The notes: generated by a model from the sequence alone, not told the origin. Shown: positions 14,721 to 23,258, counted from the first letter of the stretch. The stretch: DNA of 28,054 nt from JBELMB01 sp042088665 (GCA_042088665.1 JBELMB010000056.1:1-28054), one strand, 5' to 3'. Numbers and translations are program-made.

Positions 14721-16640
14721 TCAGGCCCGCTTGTTGTCATCCAGGTCTTCGAAATCGGCGTCCACGATGCTGTCGTCTGCATCAGAGCCGGGGGCATCCG
14801 CTGCGCTCGGTTCGCCGCTTTCGCTGTCGGCCTGTGCCTTGTAGATCGCCTCACCCAGACGCATTGCGGCCTCGGTCACGTTCTGAATGCCGGACTTCAG
14901 CTTTTCGGCTGTGGCGTCCTCTTTCTCCAGATCGTCCTTGAGCGCCGCCACGGCCAGTTCGATCGCCTCAACGGTGGAGGGGTCGACCTTGTCGCCGTGA
15001 TCCTCGATCGATTTCTCGGTCGAATGGATCAGGCTCTCTGCCTGGTTGCGGGACTCGACCAGCTCCTTGCGCTCCTTGTCGGCCTCGGCGTTCTCCTCGG
15101 CTTCCTGGACCATACGCTCGATGTCCTCGTCGGACAAACCGCCCGAGGCCTGGATGGTGATCGTCTGCTCCTTGCCGGTTGCCTTGTCCTTGGCGCCGAC
15201 AGACACGATGCCGTTGGCGTCGATGTCAAAGGTCACTTCGATCTGCGGCATGCCACGGGGCGACGGCGGGATATCTTCGAGGTTGAACTGGCCCAACATC
15301 TTGTTGTCAGACGCCATTTCACGCTCACCCTGGAACACGCGGATGGTCACGGCGTTCTGGTTGTCCTCGGCGGTGGAAAAGACCTGGCTCTTTTTCGTCG
15401 GGATCGTCGTGTTGCGGTCGATCAGACGGGTGAAGACACCGCCCAATGTCTCGATGCCGAGCGACAGCGGGGTCACGTCCAGAAGGACCACGTCCTTTAC
15501 GTCACCCTGAAGAACACCGGCCTGAATGGCAGCGCCCATGGCCACAACCTCGTCCGGGTTCACACCCTTGTGCGGCTCCTTGCCAAAGAACTTGGTCACC
15601 TCTTCGATGACCCTCGGCATACGGGTCTGACCGCCGACCAGAACGACCTCGTCGATGTCGGAGGTGGATAGACCTGCGTCTTTCAAGGCGGCCTGACAGG
15701 GCTTGATCGACGCCTTGACCAGATCACCCACGAGGCTTTCCAGCTTTGCGCGGGTCAGCTTCATGACCAAGTGCAGCGGGGTGCCGCCAGCGCCCATCGA
15801 GATGAACGGCTGGTTGATCTCGGTCTGGGTCGCGGAGCTGAGCTCGATCTTCGCCTTTTCGGCCGCTTCCTTCAGACGCTGCAGCGCCATCTTGTCTTTC
15901 GTCAGATCGACGGAATGCTCTTTCTTGAACTGGTCCGCCAGGTAGTTGACGATCCGCATGTCGAAATCTTCACCGCCAAGGAACGTGTCCCCGTTGGTGG
16001 ATTTCACTTCAAAGAGGCCATCGTCGATCTCGAGAATGGTCACGTCAAAGGTGCCGCCGCCGAGGTCGTAGACCGCAATCGTCTTGCTGTCCTTCTTGTC
16101 GAGACCATAGGCCAGGGCCGCCGCGGTCGGCTCGTTGATGATCCGCAGCACTTCCAGACCGGCGATCTTGCCGGCGTCCTTGGTGGCCTGACGCTGGGCG
16201 TCGTTGAAATACGCGGGCACGGTGATGACCGCCTGCGTCACTTCCTCGCCAAGATAGCTCTCGGCGGTTTCTTTCATCTTTTGCAGCGTGAAGGCAGAGA
16301 TCTGCGAGGGAGAGAACTTCTCACCCCGGATTTCCACCCATGCGTCGCCGTTGCCACCGTCCACGATCTTGTAGGGGACGATGTCCTGATCCTTCGTCAC
16401 TTCCGCATCGGTGGTGCGGCGGCCGATCAGACGCTTCACCGCAAAGACGGTGTTTTCCGGGTTGGTCACGGCCTGGCGTTTTGCCGGCTGGCCAACGAGG
16501 CGTTCGTCTTCGGTGAAGGCCACGATCGAAGGCGTCGTCCGCGCGCCTTCAGCGTTCTCGATCACACGTGCCTGGCTGCCATCCATGATGGCCACGCAGG
16601 AGTTCGTGGTCCCAAGGTCGATTCCGATCACTTTTCCCAT
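14721..16640 (-). CDS. dnaK: Chaperone protein DnaK (Hsp70)
   Basis: This 639-residue ATP-driven chaperone works with DnaJ and GrpE. The start MGKVIGIDLGTTNSCVAIMD at 16640 is the conserved N-terminus; the open frame continues upstream to 16796 without similarity. The nucleotide-binding domain shows VPAYFNDAQRQATKDAG, IINEPTAAALAYGLD, IAVYDLGGGTFDVTI and VLVGGQTRMPRV. The substrate-binding domain includes DVTPLSLGIETLGGVFT. The tail ends in an acidic DADFEDLDDNKRA, close to the conserved EEVD-like end. AAAGGG lies upstream of the ATG. A sigma-32 promoter sits about 110 bases upstream. It is divergent from alkB. Confidence 0.98.
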   Translation of the reverse strand: MGKVIGIDLGTTNSCVAIMDGSQARVIENAEGARTTPSIVAFTEDERLVGQPAKRQAVTNPENTVFAVKRLIGRRTTDAEVTKDQDIVPYKIVDGGNGDAWVEIRGEKFSPSQISAFTLQKMKETAESYLGEEVTQAVITVPAYFNDAQRQATKDAGKIAGLEVLRIINEPTAAALAYGLDKKDSKTIAVYDLGGGTFDVTILEIDDGLFEVKSTNGDTFLGGEDFDMRIVNYLADQFKKEHSVDLTKDKMALQRLKEAAEKAKIELSSATQTEINQPFISMGAGGTPLHLVMKLTRAKLESLVGDLVKASIKPCQAALKDAGLSTSDIDEVVLVGGQTRMPRVIEEVTKFFGKEPHKGVNPDEVVAMGAAIQAGVLQGDVKDVVLLDVTPLSLGIETLGGVFTRLIDRNTTIPTKKSQVFSTAEDNQNAVTIRVFQGEREMASDNKMLGQFNLEDIPPSPRGMPQIEVTFDIDANGIVSVGAKDKATGKEQTITIQASGGLSDEDIERMVQEAEENAEADKERKELVESRNQAESLIHSTEKSIEDHGDKVDPSTVEAIELAVAALKDDLEKEDATAEKLKSGIQNVTEAAMRLGEAIYKAQADSESGEPSAADAPGSDADDSIVDADFEDLDDNKRA

Positions 16641-16757
16641 GTTTCGATCCCTTTTCTCAATATTCAAGGCGATACCACGAGGCATTGGACCCGTTTTGGC
16701 ATCCCAGCCCCGCATCTTTTGAGCGCCGCGGACAGGGTCAGCAGCGCGTTCGAAGGG

Positions 16758-16787
16758 TATATAAGGAGGGGTCAGGGGTTTGCCAAG
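16758..16787 (-). promoter_or_regulatory. Heat-shock (RpoH, sigma-32) promoter of dnaK-dnaJ
   Basis: On the minus strand CTTG (16784-16787) is followed after 18 bases by CTTATATA (16758-16765). This matches the alphaproteobacterial RpoH consensus of CTTG, 17-18 bases, CYTATNT. The predicted start near 16751 gives a leader of about 110 bases. The position directly upstream of dnaK fits the known heat-shock control of this operon. Confidence 0.75.
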
Positions 16788-16869
16788 CGCTTGCACCGGG
16801 GCAATTGAGAGGAAATCCTTTGTAGGGTGCCTCAGACGGGTACGATCAGGCCAACAGGAGCCACTGCAG

Positions 16870-17472
16870 ATGACGCCACCGCTGTTGCAAAACGGGTTCG
16901 CGATTCACCCCGGGTATCTGGATCGCCCCGCGCAAGAGCAGCTTGCAGAGGCGATCCGCGGCGTGCTGCGTGTGGCGCCACTGTTTCACCCCCGCACCCG
17001 GCGCGGCCCGATGTCCGTACAAATGAGCGCGGCGGGTACCTTTGGCTGGATCAGCGATACGCGGGGGTACCGGTATGAACGCAACCATCCCGACGGGATG
17101 CCATGGCCCCCGATCCCCGGGCCGGTGCTCGACATCTGGCGCGCGGTCTCTGACTGCCCGCGCCTGCCGGAGTGCTGTCTGGTCAACTGGTACGGGGACG
17201 ACGCAAGGATGGGCCTGCATCAGGACGTGGACGAGGCGGACTTCACCTGCCCTGTCGTGTCGGTCTCACTGGGGGACGAGGCCCGGTTTCGCATGGGATC
17301 CGAGACGCGCGGCGGCTCGACCTCCTCGATCTGGCTGCGCTCCGGCGATGTCGTGGTCATGGGCGGCCCGGCAAGGCGGGCCTTCCACGGCATCGACAAG
17401 GTCAAACCCGGCACCTCGACGCTGTTTCCCAAGGGAGGGCGGCTGAACCTGACCCTGCGCGTCGTGACCTGA
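16870..17472 (+). CDS. alkB: AlkB-type alpha-ketoglutarate-dependent dioxygenase
   Basis: This 200-residue Fe(II)/2-oxoglutarate enzyme oxidatively removes alkyl groups from damaged bases such as 1-methyladenine and 3-methylcytosine. Metal ligands are visible as His117 and Asp119 (GLHQDVDE) and His173 (RRAFHGI). The 2-oxoglutarate-binding arginines are Arg191 and Arg197 (RLNLTLRV), with the same six-residue spacing as E. coli AlkB. NWYGDDARMGLHQD matches the family nucleotide-recognition and metal region. AGGAG (about 16856-16860) precedes the ATG by 9-10 bases; the longer frame from 16780 runs through the dnaK promoter region and is unlikely. No ada-like partner or obvious adaptive-response site is seen. 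The gene is convergent with the SH3 protein and its stop codon lies in the first unit of a tandem repeat. Confidence 0.93.
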   Translation: MTPPLLQNGFAIHPGYLDRPAQEQLAEAIRGVLRVAPLFHPRTRRGPMSVQMSAAGTFGWISDTRGYRYERNHPDGMPWPPIPGPVLDIWRAVSDCPRLPECCLVNWYGDDARMGLHQDVDEADFTCPVVSVSLGDEARFRMGSETRGGSTSSIWLRSGDVVVMGGPARRAFHGIDKVKPGTSTLFPKGGRLNLTLRVVT

Positions 17473-17564
17473 GGTCACGCCTTTGCCAGTGACCTGAGGG
17501 CATGCACTCATCTATGACCTGAGGGCACGCACTCGCCAGTAACCTGAGGGCGCGTTCAGTCCCT
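17465..17564. repeat. Four-copy 25-bp tandem repeat at the alkB / SH3-protein junction
   Basis: Units start at 17465, 17490, 17515 and 17540, each exactly 25 bases. All share the core ACCTGAGG; units 1 and 3 also end in GCCAG, and unit 4 is the most diverged. Unit 1 contains the alkB stop and a 13-base palindrome, TGACCTGAGGTCA. Unit 4 runs into the last codons of the convergent gene. The 25-base period is not a multiple of three, so it is not a coding repeat across its length. Confidence 0.88.
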
Positions 17565-18164
17565 GAGACGGCAACAGCCCGAAAACACCTGACCGTCTGC
17601 GCCAGAAATGATCACCGTGGCGTCAAACCCGTATTCCTGATCGCTCATGCCGTCATCGCAATAGGTCTGCGCAACGACAACGGATATCTCCCGCGGCGCG
17701 GCTTGTCCGCGCAGGACGTATTTCTGCAAGGGCCCCCATGCACGCTGGAACAAACCAACGGCAAAGACATCTCCCTCCCGGTTCATCGGTGTGGTGAGGA
17801 CCGCCGTCTGCCCCTGACGCACATTCAAAGACCAGAACGGCTCATTTCCGAAACACCGCACGACGGGCCGGTTGGGCAAGGTGCCGTCCACTTCGGGCGT
17901 GAGAAAGCGCATCGAGGTCCAGCCTGTCGCCTCGCCGACGTTGATCAGGCCCCAACGGCCATCGATCCGGATCACTTCGACCCCGGTGGCGTCATAGGCA
18001 AGCGTTCCGACGATCGGGTTGCTTGCCCCCGGTCCTGCGCGCACGTTCAGAACGTCGTCACTGCGCACGCCTGCGACCTGATAGAGCGCGGGCGTCTCCT
18101 GCGCGACGGCGGGTATTGAAATCGCCCAGATAATAATCAAAGCGCCAAATATTCTTGCAATCAT
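17556..18164 (-). CDS. Exported SH3b-domain protein with COG3650-like C-terminal domain
   Basis: This 202-residue protein carries a signal peptide (1-21, ending AVA before QETP). A bacterial SH3 domain follows at about 27-90, with LNVRAGPG at 39-46 and GWTSMRFL at 81-88; these domains usually bind peptidoglycan or peptides in the envelope. Residues 101-202 begin CFGNEPFWSLNV and end GCCRLRD with an internal YCDDGMSDQEYGFDA. This pattern recalls the uncharacterised COG3650 family, an assignment from memory. Several cysteines suggest disulfides in the periplasm. AGAGGG lies 8 bases before the ATG. It lies 50 bases downstream of the export permease on the same strand and may be co-transcribed with it. 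No enzymatic role can be assigned. Confidence 0.85.
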   Translation of the reverse strand: MIARIFGALIIIWAISIPAVAQETPALYQVAGVRSDDVLNVRAGPGASNPIVGTLAYDATGVEVIRIDGRWGLINVGEATGWTSMRFLTPEVDGTLPNRPVVRCFGNEPFWSLNVRQGQTAVLTTPMNREGDVFAVGLFQRAWGPLQKYVLRGQAAPREISVVVAQTYCDDGMSDQEYGFDATVIISGADGQVFSGCCRLRD

Positions 18165-18214
18165 CTTTTTGCCCTCTTCGCAACGCCCCTTGAACCAGCG
18201 GGCTGGCAGAGCGC

Positions 18215-19045
18215 TCAGCGTCGCGCGCTCCAGGAGGCCGAAGCGTTTTTGCGGGTGTAAAACTCACCCATCAGACCAATCATGATCAGAACGATAGAGA
18301 GATACAGCGCGTATTCCCAGTCGGAATTCCGGGGGTTGTAATTCACGAAAGCATAGCCGCGCGACTGGTCGATGGTGTGAAACAGCGGGTTCCAGTCGAA
18401 CATGACAAGCATGTAGGTGGGCAGGGTGTTGGCCACGAACATTTTCCCCGAGGCAATCATGTTCGCCCGCTGGTAAATCGTGGAGATGATACTGACAGGG
18501 GTAGGAAACCACGGTTTGATCGCGAGGAAGACCATGCCGATCGCCGCCCCGGAGAACCACGACAGCAAAACCATGCCCAGACACCCGATGGGATCAAAAA
18601 TTTCCTGCATCACAAAGGGGTTGAAGGCCACGTCATAGACAAACAGTATGGCCACAAGCGACAGCACCTGAATATAGAGCGTCGACAGCATCGCCGCGGC
18701 GATGGCGATGGCAGTGTTCATCGGCGCGTGTTGCATCATCGGGCTTGCGGGCCCTTCGGATCCGGCCACAGCGCCAAGGGTCTTTGTATGGGTCATGTAG
18801 AGGAAAATGCCGGTCATGATGTAGATCATGAAATCGCCACGGATCGCGACCCCACGCATGCCCAGCACAAGGAACATGAAATAGAACGCCAGAACAAAAA
18901 TGACTGTCTGCAACATGTTCATGAGAATCGCCATGATCGCGTTGCCATGGGTCTTGCGCACCGCACGAACGGAATTGTGGTACACGAGTTCCGCGATGTT
19001 GACAGCCGACTGCAATCGGCTCTTGGGCCGGGTCGTTTGAAACAT
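18215..19045 (-). CDS. Capsule/polysaccharide-type ABC-2 export permease (KpsM-like)
   Basis: This is a 276-residue integral membrane protein with about six hydrophobic segments (near 37-60, 72-85, 110-137, 153-176, 203-217 and 245-262). The ABC-2 family layout and segments such as DFMIYIMTGIFLYM and MFDWNPLFHTIDQSRGYAF match permeases that export capsular polysaccharide or other glycolipid-linked glycans across the inner membrane. The start at MFQTTRPKSRL (19045) is preferred because GGAG lies about 8 bases upstream; the frame continues to 19069. No ATPase (KpsT-like) gene is adjacent, which is unusual, so the partner must lie elsewhere. It is divergent from cysQ and the glycosyltransferase cluster, which suggests a link to that glycan. 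Substrate unknown. Confidence 0.85.
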   Translation of the reverse strand: MFQTTRPKSRLQSAVNIAELVYHNSVRAVRKTHGNAIMAILMNMLQTVIFVLAFYFMFLVLGMRGVAIRGDFMIYIMTGIFLYMTHTKTLGAVAGSEGPASPMMQHAPMNTAIAIAAAMLSTLYIQVLSLVAILFVYDVAFNPFVMQEIFDPIGCLGMVLLSWFSGAAIGMVFLAIKPWFPTPVSIISTIYQRANMIASGKMFVANTLPTYMLVMFDWNPLFHTIDQSRGYAFVNYNPRNSDWEYALYLSIVLIMIGLMGEFYTRKNASASWSARR

Positions 19046-19120
19046 CTGCCTGCTCCGTATCCGCGGCAATGCGCCGCTTAGCCTGGTGTTGCGGCTTGTA
19101 CGCCGTTCTTTCTAAAGGGC

Positions 19121-19149
19121 ACCATAGGCCCAAGAGGCTATCAAATCAA
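19121..19149 (-). promoter_or_regulatory. Candidate promoter of the export permease
   Basis: On the minus strand TTGATT (19144-19149) and TATGGT (19121-19126) are exactly 17 bases apart, each matching four of six consensus bases. The start near 19114 gives a leader of about 70 bases. No equally good plus-strand promoter for cysQ is visible in the same 139-base gap. Confidence 0.4.
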
Positions 19150-19184
19150 TAAATCGCGCCCGGTGCGCTGGAAGGAGCATTAAA

Positions 19185-19982
19185 GTGAACTATTCCGACC
19201 TGACACCGGTCTTGCGTCGCCTTGCCATCGAGGCTGGCACCAAGATCATGGAAATTTACAACGCCGATGATTTCGACGTGAAGGTCAAATCGGACGACAG
19301 CCCGGTGACAGAGGCGGACGAGGCAGCCGATGCCCTGATTTCCGCCGGTCTGCGGGCCACCTTTCCCGACGTGGCGCTTGTTACCGAAGAACAGGCCGAC
19401 AGCCACGAAGTGACCGCAGCGACCTTTCTGATCGTGGATCCGCTGGACGGCACCAAGGAATTCATCAAGCGGCGCGGCGACTTCACCGTGAACATCGCGC
19501 TGGTGGAAAATGGCGTGCCGACCCGCGGCGTTGTCTACGCCCCGGCCCGCGGTCGCATGTTCTACACGAACAGCGTCGGTCACACGGTCGAAGAGATCGG
19601 CCCCTTTGATCCCGCCACACCGGGTGAGACACAGCCGGTGCGCGTCAGTGCGCCGGACAACGGCGCGCTTATGGTTGTGGCCTCAAAATCGCACCGTGAT
19701 CAGGCGACCGACGATTACATCGGGCAGTATGACGTCAAGGACATGACCAGCGCCGGTTCCTCGCTGAAGTTCTGCCTCGTCGCCACCGGCGAAGCGGATC
19801 TGTATCCCCGCCTGGGTCGCACGATGGAATGGGACACCGCCGCCGGGCACGCCGTGCTGTCGGGTGCAGGTGGCCGAGTCGTGCGCTTTGATGACCATAC
19901 GCCCCTCGCCTATGGCAAGCCGGGTTTCGCCAATCCGTTCTTTATTGCCTATGCGCCGGGCGTCACGCTGAAAGAGGGCTGA
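19185..19982 (+). CDS. cysQ: 3'(2'),5'-bisphosphate nucleotidase CysQ
   Basis: This 265-residue member of the inositol-monophosphatase superfamily converts PAP (adenosine 3',5'-bisphosphate), the by-product of PAPS-dependent sulfation and sulfate reduction, to AMP. Metal-site motifs are intact: VTEEQ (66-70), the signature DPLDGTKEF (85-93) and EWDTAAGHAVL near 208-218. The KSDDSPVTEAD segment (35-45) is typical of CysQ rather than of inositol monophosphatases. The start is GTG at 19185, with AAGGAG about 8 bases upstream. The following glycosyltransferase starts 2 bases after its stop, so the two are translationally coupled. Its place at the head of a glycan cluster ending in a sulfotransferase suggests PAP removal during glycan sulfation. 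No other sulfur-assimilation gene is present. Confidence 0.94.
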   Translation: MNYSDLTPVLRRLAIEAGTKIMEIYNADDFDVKVKSDDSPVTEADEAADALISAGLRATFPDVALVTEEQADSHEVTAATFLIVDPLDGTKEFIKRRGDFTVNIALVENGVPTRGVVYAPARGRMFYTNSVGHTVEEIGPFDPATPGETQPVRVSAPDNGALMVVASKSHRDQATDDYIGQYDVKDMTSAGSSLKFCLVATGEADLYPRLGRTMEWDTAAGHAVLSGAGGRVVRFDDHTPLAYGKPGFANPFFIAYAPGVTLKEG

Positions 19983-19984
19983 TC

Positions 19985-21232
19985 ATGGGTCTGCCAGTCA
20001 GCGTCATCATCGTCAGCCGGGGCCGCCCAACGGCCCTGATGCGGTGCCTGACCGGCGTGTCCCAACTCGACTACCCCAGCTTCGAAGTGGTGGCCGTCGT
20101 CTGCCCGCGCGGCAAGGCACTGCTCGACGAGCGGGCAGACGTGAGCGACATCAAGGTGGTGCCTTTCGACGAGGCCAATATCTCTGCGGCGCGCAATCAG
20201 GGAATCACCCATGCCGCGGGCGAAGTGGTGGCCTTTATCGACGACGACGCCGTGCCGGAGCCGCTCTGGCTGACCCACCTCGTTGCGCCCTTTGAAACGG
20301 AGCCGGATCTCGCCGCGGCGGGCGGCTACGTGATTGGGCGCAATGGCATTTCGTTTCAGTGGCAAGCGCGCAGCGTGGACCCGACCGGGCTGGCCGCCCC
20401 GCTTCAGATGACGGATCTGCGGGCCGCGGTTCTGCACCCGACGCCAGAGCGTGCGATCAAGACCGAAGGCACCAATATGGCCGTTCGGCGCGATGTGCTG
20501 GCGGAAATGGGGGGGTTTGATCCTGCCTTTCGGTTCTTTCTGGACGAGACCGACCTCAACCTGCGGCTGGCCCGTGCCGGAAAACCCACGGCCATCGTGC
20601 CGCTGGCACAGGTGCATCACGGCTTTCTTCCCAGCACGCGGCGGGCCCGCGACCGCAGCCCGCGCAGCCTTTTCGAGATTGCCGCCTCGCAGCAGGTCTT
20701 TTTGCGCAAGCACTGCCCGAAACCCGCCCGCGATGCCGCATGGGCACGCTTTGAGGGGGAGCAGCGCCGCCGCGTGCTGGGATTCATGCAGCGCGGACCT
20801 TTTGGCGCGGATGACGTGATGCGCCTGATGCGCAGTTTCCGAAAGGGCGCGGCGGATGGGCGCAGCCGCACGCTGACCTCGCCAAAGTCATTGGCCCGCG
20901 CCACCTCCGGGTTCCGTCCATATCCCGGACGACCCGGTGCGCAGCGCCTGCGCCTTTCGGGCCGCTCGGGCAACGCCGCGCCATTGCGGCGGGAGGCCGC
21001 GTCGCGCGCCGCCTCAGGTGCCATTGTGTCCCTGTTTCTGTTTGATCACACCAGCCGCTACCATCAGGTCCGTTTTACGGACGACGGCGTCTGGGAGCAA
21101 ACCGGGGGCCTGTTTGGCCGCAGCCTGCGCAGCGGTCGCCTGGTCCAGGCATGGAGATTTATCAAACGAGTGTGTGAAGAGTCACAGCGCATCGAACCGG
21201 TGCGTGGTCAATTTAGCGACACAAACCCCTGA
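19985..21232 (+). CDS. GT2-family glycosyltransferase
   Basis: This is a 415-residue protein. The N-terminal GT-A domain (about 1-230) starts with VSVIIVSRGRP. It has the metal-binding triple aspartate at 86-88 (VVAFIDDDAVPEP), the acceptor-side NMAVRR, and FLDETDLNLRLARAG (185-199) with the catalytic-type acidic residues. The sugar donor cannot be told from sequence. Residues 230-415 form a basic, arginine-rich C-terminal extension of unknown fold, with LFLFDHTSRYHQVRFTDDG and WEQTGGLFGRS. No membrane segment is evident, so it is probably cytosolic or membrane-associated. The ATG is 2 bases after the cysQ stop. The following 137-base gap (21233-21369) is AT-richer and probably holds the galU promoter, but I could not define one. 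Confidence 0.88.
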   Translation: MGLPVSVIIVSRGRPTALMRCLTGVSQLDYPSFEVVAVVCPRGKALLDERADVSDIKVVPFDEANISAARNQGITHAAGEVVAFIDDDAVPEPLWLTHLVAPFETEPDLAAAGGYVIGRNGISFQWQARSVDPTGLAAPLQMTDLRAAVLHPTPERAIKTEGTNMAVRRDVLAEMGGFDPAFRFFLDETDLNLRLARAGKPTAIVPLAQVHHGFLPSTRRARDRSPRSLFEIAASQQVFLRKHCPKPARDAAWARFEGEQRRRVLGFMQRGPFGADDVMRLMRSFRKGAADGRSRTLTSPKSLARATSGFRPYPGRPGAQRLRLSGRSGNAAPLRREAASRAASGAIVSLFLFDHTSRYHQVRFTDDGVWEQTGGLFGRSLRSGRLVQAWRFIKRVCEESQRIEPVRGQFSDTNP

Positions 21233-21369
21233 TATGCGCGAAAGCAAAGAACAAATGTCACAATTTATAGGCTCAACACGCTGGTGTTTGTGGCATGTAC
21301 ACGTGAGATGTGGTTGCACTGCAGACGAGCGCAAAGTCACATATCCGATAGCAAAGAAGGAGCAGACGG

Positions 21370-22269
21370 ATGCGTAAAAAGGTCACCAAAGCGATTTTCC
21401 CGGTCGCCGGCCTTGGAACCCGTTTTCTACCGGCAACCAAATCGGTGCCCAAGGAAATCATGACATTGGTGGATCGCCCGTTGGTCCAGTATGCCATCGA
21501 CGAAGCACGCGCTGCCGGAATCAAGGAATTCATCTTTGTAACCTCCCGAGGCAAGAGCGCCCTCGAAGACTACTTTGACCACAACCCCCAGCTCGAAAGC
21601 GAATTGCGCAAGAAGGGCAAGGATGAGCTGCTGGAGTTGCTCAAGGCAACCAACATGGATTCGGGTGAGATCGCCTATATGCGACAGGCCAAGCCATTGG
21701 GTCTGGGTCACGCGATCTGGTGCGCCCGCCGCCTTGTGCACAATGAACCCTTTGCGGTGATGCTGCCGGACGACGTGATCGCGTCGGAAACGCCCTGCCT
21801 GCAGCAGATGGTCGAAGCCTACGACGAGATCGGCGGCGGCAACATGGTGGCCGCCATGGAAGTGCCCATGGAAAAGACCAAGTCCTACGGTATCCTCGAC
21901 GTCGAGGAAGACATGGGGACGATGGTCAAGGTCAAGGCCATGGTCGAAAAGCCCAAGGTCGAGGATGCACCGTCCAACCTTGCCGTCATCGGCCGGTACA
22001 TCCTGTCATCGGATGTGTTCAAGCACCTCAACCAGCTGAAATCCGGCGCCGGGGGCGAGATTCAGCTGACCGACGCCATCGCGCAGGAAATCGGACCCGA
22101 GCAGAACGGCGTCTACGGCTATCGCTTTCGCGGGCAGCGGTTCGACTGCGGCTCCAAGGCGGGCTTTTTGCAGGCCACCGTGGCCTTTGGCCTTGCCCGG
22201 GACGAATTGCGCGACGACCTCGAAGCATACCTGCGTGAGGTCATGTCCTCCCGGAAGGCGGCGGAGTAA
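21370..22269 (+). CDS. galU: UTP-glucose-1-phosphate uridylyltransferase GalU
   Basis: This 299-residue enzyme makes UDP-glucose from UTP and glucose-1-phosphate. The nucleotide-binding start KAIFPVAGLGTRFLPATK with SVPKEIM is the family signature, followed by DRPLVQYAIDEA and the QAKPLGLGHAIWCARR segment. LPDDVI, the EKPKVEDAPSNLAVIGRYIL region and GEIQLTDAI follow in the usual order. AAGGAG lies about 9 bases before the ATG. Length is typical. The next gene, galE, starts 5 bases after the stop, so the two should be co-translated and supply UDP-glucose and UDP-galactose to the surrounding glycosyltransferases. Confidence 0.96.
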   Translation: MRKKVTKAIFPVAGLGTRFLPATKSVPKEIMTLVDRPLVQYAIDEARAAGIKEFIFVTSRGKSALEDYFDHNPQLESELRKKGKDELLELLKATNMDSGEIAYMRQAKPLGLGHAIWCARRLVHNEPFAVMLPDDVIASETPCLQQMVEAYDEIGGGNMVAAMEVPMEKTKSYGILDVEEDMGTMVKVKAMVEKPKVEDAPSNLAVIGRYILSSDVFKHLNQLKSGAGGEIQLTDAIAQEIGPEQNGVYGYRFRGQRFDCGSKAGFLQATVAFGLARDELRDDLEAYLREVMSSRKAAE

Positions 22270-22274
22270 CCTGC

Positions 22275-23258
22275 GTGACGACGGTTTTGGTGACAGGCGG
22301 GGCCGGCTACATCGGCAGCCACGCCTGCAAAGCCCTGAAAGCGGCGGGCTTCACGCCCGTCACTTATGACAACCTTGTCACTGGCTGGCAGGACTCGGTA
22401 AAGTTCGGCCCCTTTGAACAAGGGGATCTGAGCGACCGCGCCCGCCTCGACGAGGTTTTCCAGACATGGCAACCGGTGGCCGTGATGCATTTCGCGGCCC
22501 TCAGTCAGGTGGGCGAGGCCATGGCCAAGCCCGGCATGTACTGGCGCAACAACGTGGCCGGATCCCTGACCCTGATCGAGGCCGCAGTGGCCGCTGGCTG
22601 CATGGACTTCGTGTTTTCGTCGACCTGTGCCACCTATGGCGAACATGACAACGTCGTTCTGGACGAAAGCACCCCGCAGGAGCCCCTGAACGCCTACGGC
22701 GCGTCCAAGCTCGCGGTGGAGCAGATCCTGCGTGATTTCGAGGCGGCCTTTGGTCTGCGGCACGTGATCTTTCGCTATTTCAACGTGGCCGGAGCAGATC
22801 CCGAAGGCGAGGTTGGCGAACATCATCGTCCGGAAACCCACCTGATCCCCGTGATGCTCGAAGCGGTGGACGGCCAGCGCCCGGCGCTGACGGTACATGG
22901 CACGGATTATGACACTGCCGATGGCACCTGCATCCGTGACTATGTGCATGTCTGCGACCTTGTGGATGCCCATATCCTCGGGCTGCAATGGCTGAAGGAC
23001 GGCAAGGGCAGCCGGGTTTTCAACCTGGGCACAGGCAAAGGCTTTTCCGTGCGCGAAGTGATCGACAGCGCGGGCAGCGTCACCAATGCGCAGGTGCCCT
23101 GTTCGGACGGGCCGCGGCGCGCCGGGGATGCGACAAAGCTGGTCTCTGGCTCGACCCGCGCGGGTGAGGAGCTTGGCTGGCAGCCCACGCGCTCCAACAT
23201 GGCAGACATGATTGCCGACGCGTGGCGCTGGCACAAAAATGGCAGCTACGAGCGCTGA
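22275..23258 (+). CDS. galE: UDP-glucose 4-epimerase GalE
   Basis: This 327-residue short-chain dehydrogenase/reductase interconverts UDP-glucose and UDP-galactose with bound NAD. The Rossmann motif TGGAGYIGSH is at 7-16. The catalytic set is visible as SST (115-117) and Tyr141 with Lys145 (YGASK). FRYFNVAGADPEGEVGE and the later GTCIRDYVHVCDL are family hallmarks. The start is GTG at 22275, with GGAG about 8 bases upstream inside the galU end. Its 3' end overlaps the next glycosyltransferase by 20 bases. Specificity for glucose versus N-acetylglucosamine forms cannot be decided here. Confidence 0.95.
   Translation: MTTVLVTGGAGYIGSHACKALKAAGFTPVTYDNLVTGWQDSVKFGPFEQGDLSDRARLDEVFQTWQPVAVMHFAALSQVGEAMAKPGMYWRNNVAGSLTLIEAAVAAGCMDFVFSSTCATYGEHDNVVLDESTPQEPLNAYGASKLAVEQILRDFEAAFGLRHVIFRYFNVAGADPEGEVGEHHRPETHLIPVMLEAVDGQRPALTVHGTDYDTADGTCIRDYVHVCDLVDAHILGLQWLKDGKGSRVFNLGTGKGFSVREVIDSAGSVTNAQVPCSDGPRRAGDATKLVSGSTRAGEELGWQPTRSNMADMIADAWRWHKNGSYER

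Noticed and set aside
17465..17564. Possible CRISPR array
   Set aside because: The 25-base units abut directly with no unique spacers and no cas genes are near, so it is a simple tandem repeat.
21233..21369. Promoter for galU
   Set aside because: TTGCAC and several AT-rich -10-like hexamers are present, but none pairs at 16-18 bases, so no promoter was called.
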